Origin: Pseudomonas nitroreducens
GTDB taxonomy: Bacteria; Pseudomonadota; Gammaproteobacteria; Pseudomonadales; Pseudomonadaceae
Reading direction: 5' to 3'
Assembly: GCF_014204515.1 (NCBI RefSeq)
Contig: NZ_JACHLI010000021.1
Location: 52,768 to 116,767, forward strand
DNA: 64,000 nucleotides
Positions 8,056 to 17,171 of the stretch are shown piece after piece. The notes beneath the pieces are model-generated. The model searched no databases. It was given only the letters and a program-made list of their open reading frames with translations, and was not told where the DNA came from. Numbering within the stretch: the first letter of the stretch is position 1; each line of letters begins with the position of its first letter. Both the position numbers and the translations under genes were made by a program.

Positions 8056-9036
8056 GTGTCCACCCATGAGCAGATTGCAGGTCTGGAAGCCGCCGTGTCG
8101 GCGCAGGTGCTGGGTCAGGCAGAAACGGTCCGGCATATCCTGCTGGGGCTTCTGGCTAACGGCCATGTGCTGCTGGAAAGCCTGCCGGGGCTGGCCAAGA
8201 CCCGCACCGTCAAGGCCCTCGCGAAGCACCTCGATGCGCGCATGAGCCGCGTGCAGTTCACCCCCGACCTGCTGCCCTCGGACATCACCGGCGCCGAGAT
8301 CCTCCAGCAGACCGAGCAGGGCAACCAACTGAAGTTCCAGCCCGGCCCGCTGTTCGGCAACGTCATCCTCGCCGACGAGATCAACCGTGCGCCGGCCAAG
8401 GTGCAGGCGGCGCTGCTCGAAGCCATGGAGGAACGGCAGATCACCGTGGCCGGGCAGACCCACCGCATGCCCGGCCTGTTCATGGTGCTGGCGACGCAGA
8501 ATCCCATCGAACAGGAAGGCACCTACCCGCTGCCCGAGGCACAGATGGACCGCTTCCTGATGAAGCTGCTGATCGACTACCCGCGCGTCGAGGACGAGTC
8601 CCGCGTGCTGCAACTGGTACGCGCCGAGGAGCGCAGCCAGCACTCCGATGCGGCTGCCGTGGCCATCGCGCCACTGGCCCAGGAAGCGGTGTTCGCGGCG
8701 AGGAGGGAAGTAGGCGATGTGCACGTCTCCGAGGCCATCGACCGCTATCTCATCGACCTGATCAATGCCACACGCCGGCCAGCCGACTACGACGCCGACC
8801 TGGCCCGCTGGCTCAAGGTGGGCGCCAGCCCGCGTGGCGGCATCAGCCTGGACCGGGTGTCGCGTGCCCACGCCTGGATGGCCGGCAATGATTACGTCAG
8901 CCCCGACGATGTGCGCGCGGTCGTGCATCCCGTCCTGCGTCATCGCCTGCTGCTGTCCTATGACGCGGTGGCCGATGGCATCGGCGCCGACCAGGTGATC
9001 GACCGACTGCTGGACAAAGTGGCGATTCCCGCCTGA
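8056..9036 (+). CDS. MoxR-family AAA+ ATPase
   Basis: A 326-residue AAA+ protein. The GTG at 8056 was chosen because AAGGAA lies 9 bases upstream and the protein then starts at the usual family position (MSTHEQIAGLEAAVSAQVLG). The Walker A-like loop is SLPGLAKT (residues 42-49), Walker B is VILADEIN (D107, E108), and sensor 1 is LATQNP (N149). MoxR ATPases act as chaperones for complexes with von Willebrand A (VWA) domain proteins. This one heads a six-gene operon with DUF58, DUF4381, two VWA proteins and BatD, the standard MoxR-Bat arrangement linked to envelope stress tolerance. The Walker A first Gly is replaced by Ser, which occurs in the family. Confidence 0.92.
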   Translation: MSTHEQIAGLEAAVSAQVLGQAETVRHILLGLLANGHVLLESLPGLAKTRTVKALAKHLDARMSRVQFTPDLLPSDITGAEILQQTEQGNQLKFQPGPLFGNVILADEINRAPAKVQAALLEAMEERQITVAGQTHRMPGLFMVLATQNPIEQEGTYPLPEAQMDRFLMKLLIDYPRVEDESRVLQLVRAEERSQHSDAAAVAIAPLAQEAVFAARREVGDVHVSEAIDRYLIDLINATRRPADYDADLARWLKVGASPRGGISLDRVSRAHAWMAGNDYVSPDDVRAVVHPVLRHRLLLSYDAVADGIGADQVIDRLLDKVAIPA

Positions 9037-9050
9037 GAGGCACGCTGGCC

Positions 9051-9992
9051 ATGACCGGATCGCAGGCGCTCGCTGATGGCTATGTCTACGCCTCGTTGCA
9101 GCAATTGATGCTGCTGGAGCATCGCGTGCGCGGCCTGAGCTTCCTGTCGCGGCAACCGCTTTCCAGCGTGCTCTCCGGCAGCCACGCGGCGCGTCTGCGT
9201 GGGCGTGGGCTGAGCTTCGACGAGCTGCGCCAGTACAACCCCGGCGACGACCTGCGGCATCTCGACTGGCGCGCCTCGTTGCGCTACGGCAAGCCGTTCG
9301 TGCGCAGCTACACCGAGGAGCGCGACCGGCCGACCCTGCTGCTGGTGGACCAGCGCATGAGCATGTACTTCGGTTCCCGGCGCAGCTTCAAGTCGGTGCT
9401 GGCCGCCGAACTCTGCGCGCTGGGCGCCTGGATGGCGCTGCAGGCGGGGGATCGGGTCGGCGGCCTGGTGTTCGGCGATCGCCAGGTCGAGTACGTCCGT
9501 CCCCTGCGCAGCCGGGCCAGGGTGGAGGCGCTGTGCGCCGCGGTCGTGCGGCACAACCATGCCTTGCACGCCACGGGTCGGGAAGACGATTCGCCCGGCC
9601 AGCTCGACCGGGTGCTGCGCCAGTGCCTGGCAGTGGCCGGGCACGACAGCCTGGTGGTGATCATCAGCGACTTCGCCGGGGTGACCGAGCAGACCCTGCA
9701 ACTGCTGCGGCAGTTGAGTGCGCACAACGACGTGCTGGCCCTGCAGGTTTTCGACCCCATCGCCGTGCAGCTGCCCGACCGCGGCCGGGTCACCGTGACC
9801 CAGGGCGAGCTGCAGGTGGAACTGGAGGTAGGGCGGCGGCAGGTCCACCGGCCGCTGGGGGAGTTCCTCTCCGGACGGCTGAAGGACGTCGCCACGCTGC
9901 TGCGCCGCAGCCAGGTGCCGCTGATGATGTTCAGCAGCGGGCGCGACAGCCTGGAGCAACTGCGTGGCGAGCTGGGGCGCCTGGCACGATGA
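9051..9992 (+). CDS. DUF58 domain protein (MoxR-operon component)
   Basis: A 313-residue soluble protein with GAGAGG upstream of its ATG, 14 bases after the MoxR stop. The DUF58 hallmark is present (LSFDELRQYNPGDDLRHLDW, then TEERDRPTLLLVDQ), and the C-terminal half has a degenerate VWA-like fold (VVIISDFAGVT). DUF58 proteins almost always sit beside MoxR ATPases and are assumed to be their partners or substrates. Its stop overlaps the next start by ATGA. The molecular role in this family is not defined. Confidence 0.9.
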   Translation: MTGSQALADGYVYASLQQLMLLEHRVRGLSFLSRQPLSSVLSGSHAARLRGRGLSFDELRQYNPGDDLRHLDWRASLRYGKPFVRSYTEERDRPTLLLVDQRMSMYFGSRRSFKSVLAAELCALGAWMALQAGDRVGGLVFGDRQVEYVRPLRSRARVEALCAAVVRHNHALHATGREDDSPGQLDRVLRQCLAVAGHDSLVVIISDFAGVTEQTLQLLRQLSAHNDVLALQVFDPIAVQLPDRGRVTVTQGELQVELEVGRRQVHRPLGEFLSGRLKDVATLLRRSQVPLMMFSSGRDSLEQLRGELGRLAR

Positions 9993-10486
9993 GCGCCCCC
10001 GACATCGACCAGCTGCAGGAGCTGGCGGCGCCGCCGGCACTGGTCAGCTACTGGCCGCAGACCTGGGCCTGGGGCGTGCTCGCCGTGGCGCTGCTGCTGG
10101 CGCTGGCGGCCTGGGCGATCTGGCGCTATCGGCGCTGGCAGCGTGATCGCTACCGGCGCGAGGCGCTGGCGCTGCTCGATGAACTCGCGCTGGCGATGCA
10201 GGACCCGGCACGCCGGCTGACTGCGTTGCGCCAACTGCCGGTGGTGCTCAAGCGCGTGGCCGTGTCGATGCCCGGCGGAGCGGCGGCGGCGCCCTTGGCC
10301 GGCGCCGCTTGGCAGGCCTTCCTGCAAAGGCACAGCGCCACGGCCTTGCCCGCCGATCTCGAGCGTCAGCTGGCAGGGCTGGCCTACGCGCCGGATGCCA
10401 GGATTCGGGCCATGGACGAGCAGGCTGCGCAGGCCCTGCTGGTCGCCTGTCGGGAGTGGGTCCGGGGGCACCATGTGGCAGCTTGA
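9989..10486 (+). CDS. DUF4381 membrane protein of MoxR-Bat operon
   Basis: A 165-residue protein starting at the ATG (9989) inside the DUF58 stop (4-base overlap). The single N-terminal membrane span is around residues 27-45 (AWGVLAVALLLALAAWAIW), followed by a basic stretch (RYRRWQRDRYRREAL) and a cytoplasmic helical domain. This layout and position match DUF4381 proteins of Bat operons. It probably anchors part of the VWA/MoxR complex; that is inference. It overlaps the next gene by 14 bases. Confidence 0.85.
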   Translation: MSAPDIDQLQELAAPPALVSYWPQTWAWGVLAVALLLALAAWAIWRYRRWQRDRYRREALALLDELALAMQDPARRLTALRQLPVVLKRVAVSMPGGAAAAPLAGAAWQAFLQRHSATALPADLERQLAGLAYAPDARIRAMDEQAAQALLVACREWVRGHHVAA

Positions 10487-11480
10487 GTACCCCTGGCTGC
10501 TGTTCCTGCTGCCTTTGCCGTGGCTGGCCTGGCGCTTCCTGCCGCTCTACCGGGAATCACGCAGCGCCCTGCGCGTGCCGTTCTTCGCCGCCATGAGCCA
10601 GGCGGCGGGCCAGGAACCCCGGAGCGAGGCCAGCGCCGGCGGGCGCTGGCAGCTGCCGCTCAACCTGCTGGTCTGGGCCCTGGTGCTGCTGGCGTGCGCG
10701 CGCCCGGTGCTGGTGGAGAAACCCATCGAGCGGGTGCAGCCGGTGCGCGACCTGATGCTCGCCATCGATATCTCGCAATCCATGGAGACCAACGATTACC
10801 GTGACGCCGCCGGCAACCGCGTGGACCGGCTGAGCATCGTCAAGGGCGTGGTGCGCGACTTCATCGGTGCGCGCAAGGACGACCGTATCGGCCTGATCGT
10901 CTTCGGCAGCGGCGCCTTCGCCCAGGCGCCGCCGACCCTGGACCACGCCAGCCTGCTGATGCTGCTCGATGAGGTCGGCATCGGCATGGCGGGGCCGAGC
11001 ACCGCCCTGGGCGACGCCATCGGCCTGACGCTGAAGCTGCTCAAGGACGCCCCGGAGCAGGAGAAGGTGCTGATCCTGCTGACCGACGGCAACGACACCG
11101 CCAGCGCCATCACCCCTGGCCATGCCGCGTCCATGGCCCATGCGCGTGGCGTGGTGGTGCACACCATCGGCATTGGTGATCCGCAGGCCAGCGGCGAGGC
11201 GAAAGTCGACCTGCAGACGTTGCAGGAGATTGCCCGCAGCACCGGCGGCCGTTACTTCCGCGCGGGCGACCGCGAGGCGCTGCAAGCGGTCTACGCGACC
11301 CTGGACCGCCTCACCCCGCACCAGGTGAAGACCCTCAGCCACCAACCCAAGCGCGACCTGTTCTGGCTGCCGCTGGGCGCCGCCTTGCTGCTGTTGCTGG
11401 TGGCGCACCTGCTGGCCGCCCTTGCCGGGCGCCTGGCCGTACCGCGTGACACGCGCCCTGGCGCGCCAGCGGAGGGCTGA
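10473..11480 (+). CDS. VWA-domain membrane protein (BatA-like)
   Basis: A 335-residue protein from the ATG at 10473, 14 bases inside the preceding gene. An N-terminal hydrophobic segment (PWLLFLLPLPWLAW) and a second at residues 61-77 precede a VWA domain with an intact MIDAS motif D99-I-S101-Q-S103 and the later LLTDGND. A C-terminal membrane span (LFWLPLGAALLLLLVAHLLA) tethers the domain on the periplasmic side. BatA proteins work with BatB and BatD in a membrane complex served by MoxR. Start codon and order strongly support the call. Confidence 0.88.
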   Translation: MWQLEYPWLLFLLPLPWLAWRFLPLYRESRSALRVPFFAAMSQAAGQEPRSEASAGGRWQLPLNLLVWALVLLACARPVLVEKPIERVQPVRDLMLAIDISQSMETNDYRDAAGNRVDRLSIVKGVVRDFIGARKDDRIGLIVFGSGAFAQAPPTLDHASLLMLLDEVGIGMAGPSTALGDAIGLTLKLLKDAPEQEKVLILLTDGNDTASAITPGHAASMAHARGVVVHTIGIGDPQASGEAKVDLQTLQEIARSTGGRYFRAGDREALQAVYATLDRLTPHQVKTLSHQPKRDLFWLPLGAALLLLLVAHLLAALAGRLAVPRDTRPGAPAEG

Positions 11481-13054
11481 TGGCAATCGACCTGAGCGCC
11501 TTCCATTTTCTCCGGCCGTGGTGGCTGCTCATGCTGCTGCCGGGCGTGCTGCTGCCGCTGCTGTGGAGCCGGCGCCATGACCTGGCGCGGCGGCTCGACG
11601 GGATCATCGCACCGCACCTGCTGCAGCACCTGGTGATCACCCCCGCCGATCATCAGCGCGTACGCTCGGTGCAGTGGCTCGGCGCCTTGCTGGTGCTGGG
11701 GGGCGTGGCGGCTGCCGGGCCGGCCTGGGAGCAGGACCGTCCAGCCTTCCTGGAGAACCGCGCGCCGCTGATCCTGGCGCTGGACCTGTCGCCCTCGATG
11801 GCCGCCAGCGACGTTCCGCCTTCGCGCATCGAGGCGGCGAAGCACAAGGTGCACGATCTCATTACTCGCCGGCCCGGCAGCCCGACGGCGCTCATCGCCT
11901 ACGCCGGCAGCGCGCACCTGGTGCTGCCGGCCACCCAGGATGCCGGGCTGCTCGACAGCTTCCTGCAGGCACTGGCTCCCGGGCTGATCCAGCGCAGCGG
12001 CAAGGACGCGCTGGGCGCCATCGCGATCGCCAAGCGGCTGCTGGCCGCCGAGCAGTCGCCGGGGACGTTGGTGCTGCTGACCGACGGCGCCGACAAGGAT
12101 CAGTTCGACGCCATCGGCCAGGCTCTGCGTGGCAGCGACGTACAGGTGCTGGTGCTGGCGGTGGGCAGCCAGGACGGCGGCCTGCTGGCCGGCGGCGAAC
12201 AGGAGGCGGCGGGCCGCCCCTTGCTCGCCAGCTTCGACGCCCAGGGGTTGCAAGGGCTGGCCGATGCGGCGGATGCGCCCCTGGGCAGCCTGACCCTGAA
12301 TGACGACGACCTGGACTGGATCGAGCTGCATGCCCAGCAGCACTTCCAGGCAGCCCAGGGCGATGACCGGCAACTGCATTGGAAGGATGCCGGTTACTGG
12401 CTGTGCTGGCCCGTGCTGGCGCTCGCGCTGCTCGGCATCCGCAAGGGCTGGAAGGTGCACTGGCTGGGGGCGCTGCTGCTCGCCATCGGTCTGGGTGGGG
12501 CGCCGGCCCCGGCGCGCGCCGGGGCACTGGCCGACGCGTTCTTCACGGCAGACCAGCAAGGGCGCTGGGCATTCGAGCACGAGCACTATCCGCAGGCCGC
12601 CGCGCATTTCCACGACCCGTTCTGGAAGGGGCTGGCCGCCTACCGCGCGGCGGACTACCCACTGGCCCTGGCCAGCTTCGCCCGGCTCGACTCGGCGCAG
12701 GCGTACTTCTACCTGGGCAACAGCTACGTGCGCCTGTCGAAGTTCGACCAGGCCATCGGCGCTTATCGCCAGGCCCTGGCGCGCCAGGTGGACTTCCCGC
12801 AGGCCAAGGCGAATCTGGCGCTCGCCCAGGCCCTGAAGAAGGACCGCGAAGACCAGCAGGAGGCCGGCCCGCCGGGCGACAAGCCGGACCAGGAGGTCTT
12901 CGACAACACGGCCGACAAGGGCAAGCAAGTGGCGCGGCCCGGTGCCAGGGCCGACTCGGACGAGCAATGGCTGGACAACCTGAGCACCTCGCCGGCGCAG
13001 TTCCTGCGCCGCAAGTTCCTGCTGCAGGACGCCGCGAAGGGAGCCGGATCATGA
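11480..13054 (+). CDS. VWA and TPR protein (BatB-BatC fusion type)
   Basis: A 524-residue protein whose ATG overlaps the previous stop by one base (TGATG). N-terminal membrane segments are followed by a VWA domain with MIDAS D102-L-S104-P-S106 and LLTDGADKDQ. A further hydrophobic span lies near residue 315, and the C-terminal region carries TPR-like helices (AYFYLGNSYVRLSKFDQAIG, then AYRQALARQVDF). The tail is acidic and hydrophilic. This corresponds to BatB (VWA) fused with BatC (TPR), found in many proteobacterial Bat operons. It is likely an inner-membrane scaffold facing the periplasm. Confidence 0.87.
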   Translation: MAIDLSAFHFLRPWWLLMLLPGVLLPLLWSRRHDLARRLDGIIAPHLLQHLVITPADHQRVRSVQWLGALLVLGGVAAAGPAWEQDRPAFLENRAPLILALDLSPSMAASDVPPSRIEAAKHKVHDLITRRPGSPTALIAYAGSAHLVLPATQDAGLLDSFLQALAPGLIQRSGKDALGAIAIAKRLLAAEQSPGTLVLLTDGADKDQFDAIGQALRGSDVQVLVLAVGSQDGGLLAGGEQEAAGRPLLASFDAQGLQGLADAADAPLGSLTLNDDDLDWIELHAQQHFQAAQGDDRQLHWKDAGYWLCWPVLALALLGIRKGWKVHWLGALLLAIGLGGAPAPARAGALADAFFTADQQGRWAFEHEHYPQAAAHFHDPFWKGLAAYRAADYPLALASFARLDSAQAYFYLGNSYVRLSKFDQAIGAYRQALARQVDFPQAKANLALAQALKKDREDQQEAGPPGDKPDQEVFDNTADKGKQVARPGARADSDEQWLDNLSTSPAQFLRRKFLLQDAAKGAGS

Positions 13055-14373
13055 GGCAGGCGCTGCTCCTGTGGCTGCTCTGCTGGTGCTTGCTGGCGCT
13101 TGCCGCCGAGCCCGAGGTGAAGGTGCGCACGCAGCTGCTGCCGGCGGACTCGGTGCTGGTCGGCGGCACGCTGACCCTGCAGGTCGACCTGCTGGTGGAC
13201 ACCTGGTTCAGCCAGCCGCCGCAGCTGCCGATGCTGAAAGTCGCCGGCGCGGTGATCTCCGAGCCCGGCAGCGAGGCCACCCACCTCAACGAGAAGATCG
13301 CCGGCAAGGCCTTCTTCGGTCTGCGCTACCGCTACCAGATCACCCCACAGAACCCCGGTGAGTTCAGCCTGCCGGCGCTGGCTATCCAGGTGCAACCGGG
13401 GCAGGCCAGCGGCCCGCTAACGGTCAGCAGCCAGCCGCTGCGCTTCAGCGCCAAGGCACCGGCGGGCGTTGCGGGCGATGGCGGGCAGCGCCTGGTGGCC
13501 AGCCAGGTGACGATCAGCCAGCAGTTGCAGCCTTCCCATGAGCCACTGCGGGTGGGTGACAGCGTCACCCGCCGCCTGCATATCAGCGCCGAGGGCGCCC
13601 AGGCCATGTTGATCCCGGCGCCGAACTTTGCCGAGGTGGACGGACTGCGCCGCTACGTGCAGGCGCCAACGGTGCGACCGCTGAGCGATGGACGCGGCGG
13701 CAGCAGCGGCGGCGAGCGGCTGGATGCGGTCACCTACGTGATCGAGCAGGCCGGCGACTTCCAGCTTCCGCCGATCCAGCTGCACTGGTGGGCGGCCGAC
13801 AGTGGCGAGCCGCGCACGGCGTCGTTGCCGGCGCTGAAGCTCTCGGCCCAGGCCCCGGCGGCCTACGCGGCACCTTTTTCCATCAGCGAAGACCTGCGCG
13901 AACTGGGCCGGCGCGCCCAGGTGCGGGTCAGCGCCCACTGGCTGCGGCTGGGCCTTCTGCTGGCTGGCCTTGGCGGGCTTTGCCTTGCCGTGCGCGCCTG
14001 GGGCAAACCGTTGCGGCTGGCGGCGAGGAGTGCCCTGCAGCGCCATCGGCAACGCTGGCGGGATTCGCCTGCCTACGCCTGGCGGCAGGTGCGCGGGCAA
14101 CTGGGCAGAGAGCCGCCGCAACTGAGCGCGCTGTATCTATGGCTGCGCCGGACATCGGGAAGCCGTGAAATGAGTAGCGTAATTGACGTTGGCTCCCACC
14201 CGGCGGGAAATCCTCTGCTAGCGTTTTTCAGGGCCCGTTACGGGCGCCCGGGCGGGGCGCCGGAAACGGCGTCCGCGCCGCTGCTCCGGGCACTGCCGCA
14301 ACTGCGGCGCGAGCTGCGGCGGGAGCAGCCTCCGGGCGCCCCAGCCCATGCGCTCAAACCACTGAATCCGTGA
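13051..14373 (+). CDS. BatD-like protein (oxygen-tolerance family)
   Basis: A 440-residue exported membrane protein starting at the ATG at 13051, overlapping the previous stop by ATGA, with AAGGGAG just upstream. The signal sequence MRQALLLWLLCWCLLALAA is followed by beta-sandwich segments typical of BatD (DSVLVGGTLTLQVDLLVDTW, PGEFSLPALAIQVQPG). A C-terminal membrane span (LRLGLLLAGLGGLCLAVRAW) and a cytoplasmic tail follow. It closes the MoxR-Bat operon. The family was first linked to aerotolerance in Bacteroides and its mechanism is not established. Confidence 0.87.
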   Translation: MRQALLLWLLCWCLLALAAEPEVKVRTQLLPADSVLVGGTLTLQVDLLVDTWFSQPPQLPMLKVAGAVISEPGSEATHLNEKIAGKAFFGLRYRYQITPQNPGEFSLPALAIQVQPGQASGPLTVSSQPLRFSAKAPAGVAGDGGQRLVASQVTISQQLQPSHEPLRVGDSVTRRLHISAEGAQAMLIPAPNFAEVDGLRRYVQAPTVRPLSDGRGGSSGGERLDAVTYVIEQAGDFQLPPIQLHWWAADSGEPRTASLPALKLSAQAPAAYAAPFSISEDLRELGRRAQVRVSAHWLRLGLLLAGLGGLCLAVRAWGKPLRLAARSALQRHRQRWRDSPAYAWRQVRGQLGREPPQLSALYLWLRRTSGSREMSSVIDVGSHPAGNPLLAFFRARYGRPGGAPETASAPLLRALPQLRRELRREQPPGAPAHALKPLNP

Positions 14374-14386
14374 CCAGGGACGCGAC

Positions 14387-15385
<999 letters not shown>

Positions 15386-15499
15386 CAGGGCGCAACACAA
15401 GAAAGCCGCAGGGGCACGGAGACCACCAGCCGGGAAGTCGGTCTCTCCAGTGCATGCAGTCGTGGAACACGATGCAGTGACTGGAATGGAGATACACCC

Positions 15500-17077
15500 A
15501 TGAAACGCAGGGGAAGATGGCTATCGCGGTTTGCCCTGGCGGCAACCGCGGTCATGGGCCTTTCCGTGGCGCAGGCCGCGGACAAGCCCAATATCCTGGT
15601 GATATTCGGCGACGATATCGGCCAGACCAACATCAGCGCCTATGGCAAGGGCGTGGTCGGCTACCAGACGCCGAACATCGACCGCATCGCCAAGGAAGGC
15701 ATGATGTTCACCGACTACTACGCGGAGAACAGCTGCACGGCAGGGCGCTCCACCTTCATCACCGGGCAGGCGATCCTGCGCACCGGCCTGTCCAAGGTCG
15801 GCATGCCCGGCGTCCCGGTCGGGCTGCAGGACCGCGACGTGACCATCGCCCAGGCGCTCAAGGCCCACGGCTACGCCACCGGCCAGTTCGGCAAGAACCA
15901 CCTGGGCGACCGCGACGAATACCTGCCGACCAAGCACGGTTTCGACGAGTTCTTCGGCAACCTCTACCACCTCAATGCCGAGGAGGAGCCGGAGCGTCCG
16001 TACTGGCCCAAGGACGATGAAGCCTTCGTCAAGGCCGCTTCGCCGCGCGGCGTACTGAAGGCCAGCGCCGACGGCAAGATCGAGGACACCGGCGCCCTGA
16101 CCAGCAAGCGCATGGAAACCATCGATGACGACACCACCCAGGCCGCCATCGACTTCATCGACAAGCAGGTCAAGGCCGACAAGCCGTTCTTCGTCTGGAT
16201 GAACACCACCCGCATGCACGCCTTCACCCACGTGCGCGAGTCGATGCAGGGCCAGAGCGGCATGCCCGGCAACGAGTACGCCGACGGCATGCTCGAGCAC
16301 GACGGCGACGTCGGCAAGCTGCTCAAGACCGTGGATGACCTGAAGATCGGCGACAACACCATCGTCATCTACACCACCGACAACGGCCCGAACCAGTGGT
16401 CCTGGCCGGACGCGGCGACCACGCCGTTCCGCAACGAGAAGAACTCCAACTGGGAAGGCGCCTACCGCGTGCCGGCGATGATCCGTTGGCCCAACCACAT
16501 CAAGCCGGACTCGGTCTCCACCCAGATGTTCTCCGGGCTGGACTGGTTCCCGACCCTGCTGGCCGCCGTGGGTGACACCGATATCAAGGACCGTCTGCTC
16601 AAGGGCGCCGACATCGGCGGCAAGAACTTCAAGGTGCACCTGGACGGCTACAACCAGCTGGACTACCTGACCGGCAAGACCGACAAGGGTGCGCGCAGCG
16701 AGTTCTACTACTTCAACGACGACGCGGAGCTGGTGGGCATGCGCTTCGGCGACTGGAAGATCGTCTGGTGCGAGCAGCGTGCGCCGGGCGGCCTGCAGGT
16801 CTGGAGCGAACCCTTCACCTGCCTGCGGGTGCCCAAGCTGTTCAACCTGCGGATGGACCCCTACGAGCGCGCGGATATCGTTTCCGACCAGTACTACGAC
16901 TGGCTGACCAAGAACGACTACCTGCTGTTCCAGGGCACGCGCAAGGCGGCGGCCTTCCTGCAGACCTTCGTCGATTACCCGCCGAGCCAGCGCCCGGCGA
17001 GCTTCAGCATCGACCAGATCCGCAAGGACGTGGACGCGAAGATCGAAGCCAAGATGAAGCAGAGCGGCAAGCAGTGA
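15500..17077 (+). CDS. Arylsulfatase (sulfatase family, Cys-type)
   Basis: A 525-residue exported enzyme with a Sec signal peptide (cleavage near AQAADKP) and GGAG upstream of the ATG. The metal-binding N-terminus ILVIFGDDIGQTN and the sulfatase signature C79-T-A-G-R (within NSCTAGRST) identify an enzyme whose Cys is converted to formylglycine. Conserved FGKNHLGD and YTTDNGPN provide further active-site residues. It would hydrolyse sulfate esters in the periplasm for sulfur scavenging. No formylglycine-generating enzyme is adjacent, so maturation would depend on one encoded elsewhere. A paired hairpin follows the gene. Confidence 0.88.
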   Translation: MKRRGRWLSRFALAATAVMGLSVAQAADKPNILVIFGDDIGQTNISAYGKGVVGYQTPNIDRIAKEGMMFTDYYAENSCTAGRSTFITGQAILRTGLSKVGMPGVPVGLQDRDVTIAQALKAHGYATGQFGKNHLGDRDEYLPTKHGFDEFFGNLYHLNAEEEPERPYWPKDDEAFVKAASPRGVLKASADGKIEDTGALTSKRMETIDDDTTQAAIDFIDKQVKADKPFFVWMNTTRMHAFTHVRESMQGQSGMPGNEYADGMLEHDGDVGKLLKTVDDLKIGDNTIVIYTTDNGPNQWSWPDAATTPFRNEKNSNWEGAYRVPAMIRWPNHIKPDSVSTQMFSGLDWFPTLLAAVGDTDIKDRLLKGADIGGKNFKVHLDGYNQLDYLTGKTDKGARSEFYYFNDDAELVGMRFGDWKIVWCEQRAPGGLQVWSEPFTCLRVPKLFNLRMDPYERADIVSDQYYDWLTKNDYLLFQGTRKAAAFLQTFVDYPPSQRPASFSIDQIRKDVDAKIEAKMKQSGKQ

Positions 17078-17086
17078 CACCCGCGA

Positions 17087-17144
17087 CGGGCATTGCCCTG
17101 GCAATGCCCGCTTCACTCCCCGCGGCGGCAGCGCCGTCGCGGGG
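17087..17144 (+). terminator. Tandem hairpins after the sulfatase gene
   Basis: CGGGCATTGCC / GGCAATGCCCG (17087-17110) is followed by CCCCGCGGCGGC / GCCGTCGCGGGG (17118-17144). Both are strong stems directly after the sulfatase stop. There is no U-run, but the position supports transcription termination or 3'-end protection. Confidence 0.55.
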
Positions 17145-17171
17145 ATTCTCCTGTTCGACAAGGTCGTCCCG

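Noticed and set aside
12379..13050. Upstream extension of the BatD frame
   Set aside because: Covers the VWA-TPR gene in another frame; the real start is the ATG at 13051 with AAGGGAG and a signal peptide.
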